Origin: an uncultured Bacteroidales bacterium
Lineage (GTDB): Bacteria > Bacteroidota > Bacteroidia > Bacteroidales > Bacteroidaceae
Direction of reading: 5' to 3'
Length of the DNA: 40,402 bases
Assembly (NCBI GenBank): GCA_902776455.1
Contig: CACYQI010000068.1
Location: 1-40,402, forward strand
The stretch's first letter is position 1. The number at the start of each line of letters is the position of its first letter. The notes beneath the pieces are model-generated. The model was not told the origin of the DNA, made no database searches, and saw only the letters and a program-made list of their open reading frames with translations. Made by a program: the position numbers and the translations under genes. Below, in pieces: positions 1-7,602 of this stretch.

Positions 1-138
1 GATGTCGAGAGCCAAATTGAAGAAGCCGTCGCCGTAGCTTGTACTGAACTCCGTAGTGGGCTGCTCCCACACGATTTGCTTTCCCTGTGCCGCCCCTGCT
101 GCTATGAACAGAAGGCACGCGATGAGTGTCTGTTTCAT
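1..138 (-). CDS. Secreted protein, N-terminal fragment (runs off the window)
   Basis: Only the first 46 codons are in the window; the reading frame continues past base 1. It starts at the ATG complementary to 136-138. The first 19 or so residues (MKQTLIACLLFIAAGAAQG) form a typical signal peptide, so the product is exported to the periplasm or beyond. The visible mature part (KQIVWEQPTTEFSTSYGD, then GFFNLALDI) has the look of a beta-sandwich start, which I cannot assign to a family with confidence. It lies on the same strand as the ABC transporter genes but is separated from them by about 330 bases of G-rich repeats, so co-transcription is uncertain. Confidence 0.6.
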   Translation of the reverse strand, partial: MKQTLIACLLFIAAGAAQGKQIVWEQPTTEFSTSYGDGFFNLALDI

Positions 139-159
139 TGTAATTCATTTATCAGACCC

Positions 160-465
160 TCTCTAACTCCCCCTTAAAGGGGGAGAAAGACTCACCCAAC
201 CCTCCCTTAAAGGAAGGGAGAAAGTCTCCCCTTTAAGGGGAGATATAGAGGGGTCTTTTATTATATATAACGTATTACGCATACGAAATGTTACACATTA
301 GGGCAAAGAGTTAAGGATTATTAAGGAAAAGCCCCCTCCCCGCTCCCCCTGGACCCTCTCCCCTCCTCTCCCTTGCAGGGAGAGGAGTATATAGTGGTCT
401 TCCTAAAGTATCTTCTCCCCTCCCTACGAGGGAGGGGCTGGGGGAGGGTCTGGCTGTGGAGCTTT
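160..465. repeat. Cluster of G-rich/C-rich palindromic repeats
   Basis: This gene-free stretch holds several copies of a dispersed palindromic family with complementary arms such as CTCCCCCTTAAAGGGGGAG and CTCCCCTTTAAGGGGAG, followed by CTCTCCCTTGCAGGGAGAGG and CCCTCCCTACGAGGGAGGG. The same family recurs in most intergenic spaces of the window (for example 3660-3690, 14067-14320, 18440-18570, 30205-30305, 35790-35930) and inside genes. Each arm pair can form a stable hairpin, so these may act as transcription terminators or mRNA ends. Confidence 0.75.
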
Positions 466-471
466 GCTTTT

Positions 472-1206
472 TTACAGCTCTGCGTGCTGGACAATCTGTC
501 CGTCGTAAAGCTCCACGATGCGGTCGGCAAAGCTGGCATCGTGCTGCGAGTGCGTCACCATGACGATGGTCGTGCCTTGTTCGTGCATCTGGCAGAGCAG
601 GTCCATCACCTCCTTGCTGTTCGTGGAGTCGAGGTTTCCCGTCGGTTCGTCGGCAAGGATGAGCTTGGGGTTCGAGACGACAGCCCTCGCGATGGCAACG
701 CGCTGCTGCTGTCCGCCGGAGAGCTGGGCGGGGAAGTGCTTGCGGCGGTGCGACATGGCCAGGCGGTCGAGCACCTGCATCACGCGCTCCTTCCTTTCCC
801 GTGCCGGCAGCCCCATGTAGAGAAGCGGCAGCTCGACGTTCTCATAGACGCTGAGCTCGTCGATGAGGTTGAAGCTCTGGAAGACGAAGCCGATGGTGCC
901 TCGGCGCAGCTTGGTGCGCTCCGTGTCGCTGAGCTGGCTCACGTCCCGTCCGCCGAGCATATAGGTTCCGCCTGTCGGCACGTCAAGCAGCCCCATTATA
1001 TTTAATAATGTACTCTTGCCGCAGCCCGAAGGCCCCATAATGGCGACGAACTCTCCTTCCTTCACTTCCAGGCTCACTTCGCGCAAAGCCCAGGTGTCAA
1101 TCTCTTTCGTGCGGAAGACTTTCTTGAGGGTTTGTAAAGAGATAAGAGACCCCCCACCCCCCTTTAGGGGGAGAGAGGATGTTGTTGTGGATGTTTGTTT
1201 TTCCAT
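472..1206 (-). CDS. ABC transporter ATP-binding protein, MacB/LolD type
   Basis: This 244-residue protein is the nucleotide-binding subunit of an ABC exporter of the MacB/LolD/FtsE group and would power the permease encoded just upstream. Visible motifs are Walker [10 protein letters not shown] (58-66), the Q-loop VFQ (108-110), signature LSGGQQQR (162-169), Walker [10 protein letters not shown] (182-190) and the switch histidine in VTHS (217-220). Homologues normally start at about residue 22 here ([10 protein letters not shown]). There is no ATG at that place: the start codon and residues 1-21 are encoded by a repeat cassette that is also found at the start of the permease gene. It is transcribed leftwards after the permease with a 65-base gap. 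Function is firm at the family level; the substrate is unknown. Confidence 0.93.
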   Translation of the reverse strand: MEKQTSTTTSSLPLKGGGGSLISLQTLKKVFRTKEIDTWALREVSLEVKEGEFVAIMGPSGCGKSTLLNIMGLLDVPTGGTYMLGGRDVSQLSDTERTKLRRGTIGFVFQSFNLIDELSVYENVELPLLYMGLPARERKERVMQVLDRLAMSHRRKHFPAQLSGGQQQRVAIARAVVSNPKLILADEPTGNLDSTNSKEVMDLLCQMHEQGTTIVMVTHSQHDASFADRIVELYDGQIVQHAEL

Positions 1207-1262
1207 GTTCCTTAATTATGTATGAGTATTACTTTCTTAATTCCCCCTAAAGGGAGTTAGGG
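1141..1262 (-). repeat. Repeat cassette supplying the start of the ABC ATPase gene (copy 1)
   Basis: About 120 bases that are nearly identical to 3563-3690. On the minus strand it reads: a C-rich/G-rich palindrome, a spacer ending in ATACATAATTAA, an ATG, codons for [19 protein letters not shown], and a second G-rich palindrome arm. Both copies end exactly where the family-conserved part of an ABC transporter gene begins. Confidence 0.8.
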
Positions 1263-1271
1263 GGTCTTGGA

Positions 1272-3557
1272 TTAGGGGGCCTTTGTTCCTCCCCCTTTGG
1301 GGGAGGTCAGGAGAGGGGCTCTTACGGCAAGCAATGTGACGAGGACCACGATGATGACGCTGACGACATACGGGACGTACAGCCCCCAGCCATTTGGCCC
1401 AACGACTTTCTCCGAAACGGTGATGTAGACGACGAGCCAGTAGATGGGCAGCGTGATGAGGATGCTGACGAGGAGCATCAGCAGGTACCATCTGCCGAAG
1501 AGCCACACTATCTGCCATCGGCTGGCACCACAGGCTCGGCGTATCGACACTTCACGCCAGCGGAGGCGCGTGTCGAGCGAGGCAGACGAGAAGGTGGTGA
1601 GCACGATGCTGAGCAGGGTGACGAAGGTCAGCGTCAGCACTATCATCTGTATCAGTTCCATCCAGAGTGCCTTGCGGAACATGAGGTCGAAGTAGTTCTG
1701 CATCGGTGCCTTCACCTGCCAGTAGTGTCCTCCGTTGTATCCTCCCTCCTCAAGAAAGAGTGCCTCGACTTCCTTCCAGACCTTGTCATATTTATGCGGC
1801 TTCGCCTTCACGATGACGTAGTCATTGTATACCCATCTGTCGCCAATCATGCAGTCTCTCTCGCTCACGTACAGCTTCAATATCTTCTGTCCGTAATTGT
1901 TGTCCTCGGGAAAAAGGTCTGCCTGCACATAGCCAAGCAGCAACGAATCTTCCGCCTCACGGCTGGTATAGACGGGAAGAAGCCCCCTCCCCGCTCCCCC
2001 TTGGGGGGCTGGGGCTGGAGTGATGCCAAGCATGGGCAGGAAGTGTGTGTCCACCTGCATGGTCCTCTGGGAGCTGTAGTAGGCTGTCAGCGCGACGTCC
2101 TCCACATCGTCCAGCGCCTTCAGCTTCTCCACAAAGGAGGGCCACACCATCTTATGGTCCACAGCTATGCAGTCGCGGAAGGCATCGGCATTCTTGGGCA
2201 TGTTGTAGATGCTGTTCCTCTCCGTGAATTCAGCAGTGACGGCCAATATGCTGAGGCTGATGCAAACGAAGATCTGGCTGAGCGCCATCTGCAAGACGAT
2301 GAGCAGGCTGCGGCCTCGGGTGGAGACCTTGTGGCTCTTGCCTACTATCGTGCTCAGGTCTGCCTTGACTACCCTTCGAGCCGACAGGACGGCGAGCGCT
2401 GCCGTCAGCAGGAACACCAGCAGACAGATGCACAGCTCTATGCTGAAAGCCCGGGGCATGTCCATCGAGAAGACTTTGTAGAACTGCCGGATGAGGGGGA
2501 TGCCATAGTCGGCCAGGAGGGAAGTGAACAGGAGCGTCAGGGCTGTGACGAAGATGAAGACGATGCCCACCTCGCACACCAAGAGCCAAAGCAGCTGACT
2601 GCCCGTCGCTCCCATGCAACGGCGAAGGCCCATCTCCCTCTGCCGCAGGCGGAAGAGCTGTGTCTGCATCTTCAGGAAACCGAGCAACCCAACCAATAGC
2701 ACCAAGCTGCCAACGACGAAGAGGACCACAGACATTATCATCGCGATGGTGCGGTGGCCTTTCTTGTTCCCATGGACTTCAACACGGTACTGCGGAAAGA
2801 GTTCCTTCATCTCCCTGTCCAAGTCGTGATACGTCTTTCCCTCTGCAAGAATGATCCTCAAGTTGTATGGCAGGAGATAGCCCGAACTGCCGTTGTAGTT
2901 CGTCTCCTGCAGCAGGTTGGTCACGACGTACAACTTGTCCTCCGAGAGGAAGAGGTCGCCCGTATCGACCACATCGACAATCTTGTTGAAGCCCTTGCCC
3001 GGCGTCTTGAGAAGGTAGTCGAAGGACGTTGTCGTGAAGCCTCGCGGGTCAACATCCCTGCCGAAGATGCGTTCCCACATGAGCCTTGTCATGAGGATGT
3101 CGCCGGGCTTCAGCACAGGAATCGGCTTGCCCGTTATGGCCGACCTAAGCCCTTGATAGTTGAGCCACTCGGGGCTGACCCAATCGTTCACCGACCAGAC
3201 GGCATTCTCCTTCCCTTTCTTGTCCTTGATGACCGTATGTCCGGTGTAGATGCTCTGGTTGGGTTCGATGAAGCGGATGCTCGAGAGATGGCTGTCGCTG
3301 ACTTGCTTCAGCATTTCGGGAGTGAAATAGACGAAGCCGTTCACCGTGGAGTCCTCCTTCTCATGAAGGGTCATCCAGGCAAGCGACGCTTCGCCTCCCG
3401 TGAACCACCGCGTCCCGACTCTCCAGGCGGAGTGCAGGAAGAGGAGCATCACGCAGAAGCACACCATGCCTACGGCAAGGCAGAAGACGGAGATGAGGTT
3501 CTGCACCTTGTACTTCATCAGGTCGCGCCACGCAATCCTGACTGTTGGAAGAATCAT
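1272..3557 (-). CDS. ABC transporter permease, FtsX/MacB type
   Basis: A large integral membrane permease (761 residues from this start) with two FtsX-like halves. It has an N-terminal membrane helix (about 18-40, LISVFCLAVGMVCFCVMLLF), a periplasmic domain, and groups of helices at roughly 285-410 and 630-745. Each half carries the conserved cytoplasmic R[QR]RE(M/V)(G/S)(L/I)RR(C/A)(M/C)GA motif (LRQREMGLRRCMGA and LRWREVSIRRACGA), typical of two-component efflux or peptide exporters working with the adjacent ATPase. I chose MILPTVRIAWRDL as the start because it fits the family. A longer frame begins at 3629 or 3623, reads in frame through the repeat cassette ([19 protein letters not shown]) and may be the one used, by analogy with the ATPase gene. 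Residues about 510-527 (PAPAPQGGAGRGLLPVY) are encoded by a G-rich repeat inserted in frame in the second periplasmic part. Confidence 0.9.
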   Translation of the reverse strand: MILPTVRIAWRDLMKYKVQNLISVFCLAVGMVCFCVMLLFLHSAWRVGTRWFTGGEASLAWMTLHEKEDSTVNGFVYFTPEMLKQVSDSHLSSIRFIEPNQSIYTGHTVIKDKKGKENAVWSVNDWVSPEWLNYQGLRSAITGKPIPVLKPGDILMTRLMWERIFGRDVDPRGFTTTSFDYLLKTPGKGFNKIVDVVDTGDLFLSEDKLYVVTNLLQETNYNGSSGYLLPYNLRIILAEGKTYHDLDREMKELFPQYRVEVHGNKKGHRTIAMIMSVVLFVVGSLVLLVGLLGFLKMQTQLFRLRQREMGLRRCMGATGSQLLWLLVCEVGIVFIFVTALTLLFTSLLADYGIPLIRQFYKVFSMDMPRAFSIELCICLLVFLLTAALAVLSARRVVKADLSTIVGKSHKVSTRGRSLLIVLQMALSQIFVCISLSILAVTAEFTERNSIYNMPKNADAFRDCIAVDHKMVWPSFVEKLKALDDVEDVALTAYYSSQRTMQVDTHFLPMLGITPAPAPQGGAGRGLLPVYTSREAEDSLLLGYVQADLFPEDNNYGQKILKLYVSERDCMIGDRWVYNDYVIVKAKPHKYDKVWKEVEALFLEEGGYNGGHYWQVKAPMQNYFDLMFRKALWMELIQMIVLTLTFVTLLSIVLTTFSSASLDTRLRWREVSIRRACGASRWQIVWLFGRWYLLMLLVSILITLPIYWLVVYITVSEKVVGPNGWGLYVPYVVSVIIVVLVTLLAVRAPLLTSPKGGGTKAP

Positions 3558-3562
3558 TCTAA

Positions 3563-3690
3563 GAGACCCCCCACCCCCCTTTAGGGGGAGAGAGGATGTT
3601 GTCGTGGATGCTTGTTTTTCCATATTCATATAATTAATTATGTATTAGTATTACATTCTTTATTCCCCCTAAAGGGGGTTAGGGGGTCCA
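3563..3690 (-). repeat. Repeat cassette upstream of the ABC permease (copy 2)
   Basis: Second copy of the cassette at 1141-1262, including the ATG, the codons for [19 protein letters not shown] and the flanking G-rich palindromes. The native-looking start codon of the permease follows immediately after it. Differences between the copies are scattered single bases and short indels. Confidence 0.8.
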
Positions 3691-3850
3691 TTCCCTTTTT
3701 CTGCTGCAAAGGTACGACAATCCGTTGTCTGTTGTCTGTTGTCCATAGTCCTTAGTTGCCGGATGTCCAAACTTTAGGCACACTTGTGTCCAATTCTTAG
3801 ACACTTCGGGCAAAAACATCAGCCGAAAGGAAATAATTATGAATTATGAA

Positions 3851-3882
3851 TTGCGAATTATGAATTAAAAGAACTATCTTTG
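3851..3882 (+). promoter_or_regulatory. Bacteroidetes-type promoter of the two-component genes
   Basis: The -7 box TATCTTTG lies at 3875-3882 with a weak -33 element (TTG at 3851-3853, 21-base spacing). The start codon of the response regulator begins only five bases after the -7 box, so a transcript initiated at the usual distance would have almost no 5' leader. Confidence 0.5.
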
Positions 3883-3886
3883 CACC

Positions 3887-4408
3887 ATGAACTACGGAAC
3901 GCTACTCGTCATTGACGACAACCCTGCCATCCTGACGGCAGTGAAGATATGCCTTGGCGGCACCTTCGAGCGAGTTCTCACCTTGAACTCTCCCGACAAG
4001 GCGCTGGCCACTATTGCTCAGGAGCATCCGTCGGTCGTCTTGCTCGACATGAACTTCAGCCTCGGCGTGAACTCGGGACAGGAAGGCATGATGTGGCTCA
4101 CGGCCATACATCGACGCTTCCCCGACATCCCTATCGTCCTCATCACAGCCTACGCCGACGTCAAGCTTGCTGTGCGTGCCTTGAAGAACGGCGCCGCGGA
4201 CTTTGTGACGAAGCCGTGGGACAACGACGAACTCATCCGCGTCCTGAAGGATGCTATCGACAAGGCTGGCGAGGTGATTCCGCTGGAGCAACTGGAGAGC
4301 GAGCACGTCCGCAAGGTATTGAACAAATGCGACGGCAACATGAAGCGCGCCGCCGACCTCCTCGGCATCAGCCGACAGACATTATATAATAAACTAAAGA
4401 CCCCCTAA
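3887..4408 (+). CDS. Response regulator with receiver and Fis-type HTH domain, no AAA+ domain
   Basis: A 173-residue cytoplasmic response regulator. Residues 1-125 form the receiver: acidic pair D10/D11, phospho-acceptor D54 in VVLLDMN, switch T87 and K109 in VTKPW. A short linker leads to a C-terminal Fis-like helix-turn-helix (about 136-172, VRKVLNKCDGNMKRAADLLG then ISRQTLYNKL). The sequence resembles NtrC-family regulators but the sigma-54-interacting AAA+ module is absent, giving an ActR/RegA-like layout. The last codons and stop (KTP*) lie inside a G-rich repeat that also fills the 27-base gap to the kinase gene. Its position divergent from the ABC exporter genes suggests it regulates them; that is inference. 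Confidence 0.88.
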   Translation: MNYGTLLVIDDNPAILTAVKICLGGTFERVLTLNSPDKALATIAQEHPSVVLLDMNFSLGVNSGQEGMMWLTAIHRRFPDIPIVLITAYADVKLAVRALKNGAADFVTKPWDNDELIRVLKDAIDKAGEVIPLEQLESEHVRKVLNKCDGNMKRAADLLGISRQTLYNKLKTP

Positions 4409-4435
4409 CCCCCTTTAGGGGGAATAATCAGTGCA

Positions 4436-5305
4436 ATGATTCACGTCCTCATCATCGTTGTTGTCCTTGCCTGCTTGGCATTAGTTTACTTCTATCGACA
4501 CCAACGTCTGCTCAGGGAGCGGGCACAGATCATGCGTGATGCCATCCGTCACCGCGACTTCTCGTTCCGGTTGCCGACGCGTGGATTGTTCTTTGGCGAG
4601 AAGGCTTTGCAGGAGGCACTCAACGACATGGGGCAGGAGATACAGAAGCTTGTGGCGAAGGGCGAGGTGGAGTCGTGGCAGAAGCTGACGCGAGTGCTGA
4701 CGCACGAAATCATGAACGCCACGGCACCCATACAGAGCATCAGCCAAGCCTACCTGAACTTACCCGACATCAAAGGCTCGCCCTTCGAGGAAGGCATTCG
4801 TGCCATCAACGACACGAGCACAGGGCTGCTGGCCTTCGTAGAGAGCTACCGCAAGCTGACGCAACTGCAAGAGCCGGTGATGACTGAGGTGAACATGCTG
4901 ACGTTTGCCCAAAGCATCGCCGCCCTCTATCCCGACCTTCATTGGAACATCGACATCCCCGACGACATGACGCTCCAAGCCGACGAGAACCTCTTGCGGC
5001 AAGTCTTCATCAACTTGGTGAAGAACGCCATCGAGGCAGAGGCGAAGACAATCAGCCTCTCCCAAACCCTCTCCCGTGGGAGAGGGGTCGGGGGTGAGGC
5101 TGTCTTCTTCTCCAACGACGGCCACGTCATCCCGCTCGACGTCCAGCAGGAAATCTTCATCCCCTTCTTCACGACAAAGAAGAAGGGCACGGGCATCGGC
5201 CTCTCCCTCTCGCGCCAGATTCTGATGAAGCAGGGCATGACGCTCAGCCTCGCAGACAGTCCCCAGCGCGGCTACAACGTCACCTTCATTATCGAAAAAG
5301 GTTAA
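4436..5305 (+). CDS. Sensor histidine kinase
   Basis: A 289-residue membrane-anchored kinase, probable partner of the preceding regulator. One N-terminal membrane helix (3-20) is followed by a short cytoplasmic linker with no recognisable sensor domain. The H-box has H90 in LTHEIMNATAPIQ, the N-box is NLVKNAIEA (N197), followed by G1-like FSNDGHVIP (225-233), the F-box IFIPFFTTK and the G2-box KGTGIGLSLSRQI (250-262). Residues about 209-221 (SQTLSRGRGVGGE) are encoded by an in-frame G-rich repeat just before the G1 region, inside the ATP-binding domain. Whether the enzyme tolerates this loop is unknown, but all catalytic boxes are intact. Confidence 0.9.
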   Translation: MIHVLIIVVVLACLALVYFYRHQRLLRERAQIMRDAIRHRDFSFRLPTRGLFFGEKALQEALNDMGQEIQKLVAKGEVESWQKLTRVLTHEIMNATAPIQSISQAYLNLPDIKGSPFEEGIRAINDTSTGLLAFVESYRKLTQLQEPVMTEVNMLTFAQSIAALYPDLHWNIDIPDDMTLQADENLLRQVFINLVKNAIEAEAKTISLSQTLSRGRGVGGEAVFFSNDGHVIPLDVQQEIFIPFFTTKKKGTGIGLSLSRQILMKQGMTLSLADSPQRGYNVTFIIEKG

Positions 5306-5553
5306 GTAGCAGGCTTTCTTCTGCTATACCTTGTTATTATATATATACGCATTATCCCCCGATTTTTTAACCCCTAAGGCAAGAAAAAGTGCTTCCCTCG
5401 TGGAAAAGGGGAGAAACGAATAATTTTAAGAGTGTTAATGGTCAATTACATGGCAATTATATGTTAAAGATATAAACACTTTAATTTTGTCATGTGAATT
5501 GTAAGTTTTGGGTTAATCCGCTGGTCAGGACGTAACACAAAACTACAAAAAAG
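5306..5553. other. Intergenic region, nothing recognised
   Basis: AT-rich spacer after the histidine kinase. I see no open frame of note, no promoter of the TAnnTTTG form and no strong hairpin before the terminator at 5554. Confidence 0.4.
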
Positions 5554-5580
5554 CCCCTGAATAGCAATCGCATTCAGGGG
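5554..5580. terminator. Probable bidirectional terminator
   Basis: Nine-base-pair stem CCCCTGAAT / ATTCAGGGG with a 9-base loop. It is preceded by a run of A (5547-5552) and followed by a T-rich stretch, between the convergent histidine kinase and DUF3089 genes. Confidence 0.65.
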
Positions 5581-5734
5581 TCAATTTTATTTTGCCGCAG
5601 AGGGGCATTCATATTTTGCCCGTGAGGGTCAACATCGCTTGCCCTCGGGGGTCAAACACGCTCGGCTTTTCCAGGTGTGTCGCAATGGGCACACCCTCAA
5701 CTGGTGCAGGAAATAGGTTCTTTCTCAATCAACG

Positions 5735-6775
5735 CTATTGGTTGGCTTTATAAGTTGCAATACGCTTAGCCACATTCTCCTTGATGTTGTTATAGAAGAT
5801 AGAGTAGTCGTCCTGATGGTAGCACTGAGGTCCGGCGAGGTCTGTCATTGCATTGGGTACGGCTTTGGCGTTCGTCACGACAGTGCCACGAGCCAGACAC
5901 ACCTGAGCGTCACCATCGATGTCGCGAATCTCAGTCGCACCAGTCTTCTCGTCCATCACTATTGAACCCTTGTTCATGCTGGCGGGAGCGTAGGTCTCGT
6001 CCCGCTTCCAGTTCAACGGGTTGATGCTGATGCCATTCTTCCCTATAATGAGGTTCGGAAGCGGGAGGTTCGCCTCCACGTTCTTAGGACCCTCTGCATG
6101 CCAGCTGATGATGACGCCCGTGTCGGTCTCGCCAGTAGCAAACTTCATGTGTGGGTTAGTCTCGAGGTCTTCCTTCGTAATGGAGTAGCCGATGGCGTAG
6201 GCGGCCACCATGCGCTCGTAGCGGTCGGGATGCTCCTTGAAGTATTTCTTCAGTATGAGGCGGAGAATGGCTGCACCCTGGCTGTGGCCTGCGATGACAA
6301 ACGGACGTCCCTGGTTGTAGTGCTCGAAGTAGTAGTCGAGTGCCGAGGTAATGTCTCCGTAAGGTCTGCCGATGAGTGCCGCGTCGATGTGCCCGTCCTT
6401 CTCAAAGGCTACCGCAGCATGTTTCAAGCTGGACTGGCGGTATAACGGAATAAACAGGTTCGTGGATTCCTGGAACACGCTCGACTTGATGGCGTGCTCG
6501 ACTTTTATACCATCCAACATCTCGGCGTTGTCCAACGTTGCGTAGTCTGGATCGCCTTCGTTCGCACCCATAAACACTGTCGAATAGATGTAGAACGTGT
6601 CGAACTCCTTTGTGATAGTCGGAAGCTTGTACCAATTGGCCTTTTGGGAATAGTCGATTGCCTTCTCCGTCTCAGGTTCCACTGGGTTGTCCTCTTTGTC
6701 ACTGCATGAAGTGAGCACCATTGTTGTGCCGCAGACGAGTGTGGCGGCAAGCATACATTTTTTCATTTTTCTCAT
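5735..6775 (-). CDS. DUF3089 lipoprotein with alpha/beta-hydrolase fold
   Basis: A 346-residue lipoprotein: a signal sequence ends in the lipobox VLTSC with C24 as the lipidated residue, so it is anchored in a membrane. The body matches the DUF3089 family, which has an alpha/beta-hydrolase fold. The nucleophile elbow is GHSQGAAILRL (serine at about 168), preceded by VIA and surrounded by DYYFEHYNQGRPF. Other family landmarks are FYIYSTVF near the N-terminus and GVIISWHAEGP. The substrate of this family is not established; an esterase or lipase activity is plausible. It stands alone on the minus strand between two convergent or divergent neighbours, with no clear TAnnTTTG box upstream. Confidence 0.88.
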   Translation of the reverse strand: MRKMKKCMLAATLVCGTTMVLTSCSDKEDNPVEPETEKAIDYSQKANWYKLPTITKEFDTFYIYSTVFMGANEGDPDYATLDNAEMLDGIKVEHAIKSSVFQESTNLFIPLYRQSSLKHAAVAFEKDGHIDAALIGRPYGDITSALDYYFEHYNQGRPFVIAGHSQGAAILRLILKKYFKEHPDRYERMVAAYAIGYSITKEDLETNPHMKFATGETDTGVIISWHAEGPKNVEANLPLPNLIIGKNGISINPLNWKRDETYAPASMNKGSIVMDEKTGATEIRDIDGDAQVCLARGTVVTNAKAVPNAMTDLAGPQCYHQDDYSIFYNNIKENVAKRIATYKANQ

Positions 6776-6822
6776 TACAACCTAAATTCCGCAGCACTTT
6801 AGTTTAACTATATTTATAAGTC

Positions 6823-6847
6823 CCTGGGCAATAAAAAATTGCCCAGG
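6823..6847. terminator. Perfect 10-bp hairpin upstream of the transposase remnant
   Basis: CCTGGGCAAT (6823-6832) and ATTGCCCAGG (6838-6847) around a loop of five A. It sits between two divergent genes, so it does not end either of them. It may instead be the left end of the insertion element or a barrier against transcription entering the element. No matching end was found downstream of 7336. Confidence 0.4.
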
Positions 6848-6849
6848 AT

Positions 6850-6924
6850 TTTGCCATGTCATATTTTTCACTTACCTTAGTGCTGCAATTCAAGACAAGC
6901 AAAAATCTTCAATGACATGGCAAA
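6850..6924 (+). promoter_or_regulatory. 12-bp inverted repeat enclosing the transposase start codon
   Basis: TTTGCCATGTCA (6850-6861) is complementary to TGACATGGCAAA (6913-6924). The second arm contains the ATG at 6917-6919. A transcript starting upstream of 6850 would fold this arm into a stem and hide the start codon. Confidence 0.5.
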
Positions 6925-7336
6925 GGTACAAATAAAATCTGAGAAAATCACTCCTTTTGGAGGAATTTATTATGTAAGAGAGCTTTTTTCGCGTTACATC
7001 GGCCCCCGGATCTTTGACGACATGAACAATGGCTTCGGATGGGCAAGGCTACCCAAGTCCTTTATGGCAGAGAACACCGTGTTCCTGCTGCTGACAGCAA
7101 TCATACACAACTTCTACAAGTTCCTCATGGGCAGGCTTGACACGAAAGCCTTCGGACTGAAAAAGTGCAGCAGGATCAAGGCCTTCGTTTTCAAGTTCAT
7201 CAGCGTGCCTGCCAAATGGATAAGGACGGCCAGACACTATGAACTGAACATCTATACTCACAACCACTCATATCAGAAACCTTTTGCTTCGAGGGTTATC
7301 GACAGCATAAAGCCCCTGCAATGCTTATTGGGGTAA
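6917..7336 (+). pseudogene. IS1380-type transposase, internally deleted
   Basis: The 139-residue frame joins the N-terminal end of an IS1380-family transposase (MAKVQIKSEKITPFGGIYYV, residues 1-35) directly to the C-terminal end (FGWARLPKSFMAENTVFLLL, then the basic RIKAFVFKFISVPAKWIRTA segment). A full-length member has roughly 400-450 residues, so about 280 including the whole DDE catalytic core are missing without a frame break. It cannot be an active transposase; it is either a decaying remnant or a small non-autonomous derivative. Family assignment rests on the characteristic end segments. I found no convincing matching terminal repeat on the right-hand side. Confidence 0.75.
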
Positions 7337-7540
7337 GGGGAAATTGGTCACAAACATCACAAATCATCACCGCTAATGGCAAAATAATCGCTAAATGGAG
7401 GGGCTGATAGAAAAATTTAGCATCCAAAACTATTAGTTGCGGATTTTAGGATGTAAACAAATAAGTTGTACACCAAGTGGTAAACATTAACATTAATTAA
7501 CCAACCTATTGAACATGAGCACACAAAGCGATGCCTATTG
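7337..7540. other. Intergenic region with one copy of an ACACCAAGTGG motif
   Basis: No gene is apparent. GTACACCAAGTGGT occurs at about 7469-7482 and again in the palindrome at 7541-7577. Confidence 0.35.
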
Positions 7541-7577
7541 ATGTACACCAAGTGGTGTTACACCGAGTGGTGTACAT
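7541..7577. terminator. Palindromic repeat after the GH5-GH43 gene
   Basis: Outer arms ATGTACACCA (7541-7550) and TGGTGTACAT (7568-7577). Inside, two short palindromes ACACCAAGTGGTGT and ACACCGAGTGGTGT lie side by side. The position just beyond the stop codon of the minus-strand gene suggests a terminator or an mRNA 3' end, but there is no long T run. Confidence 0.4.
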
Positions 7578-7602
7578 CTCATGGTCAGTCGCTTCCTGAA
7601 GG

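Noticed and set aside
4398-4435. Frameshift or gene fusion between response regulator and histidine kinase
   Set aside because: The repeat here contains the regulator stop codon, and the kinase has its own ATG and membrane helix; they are two genes.
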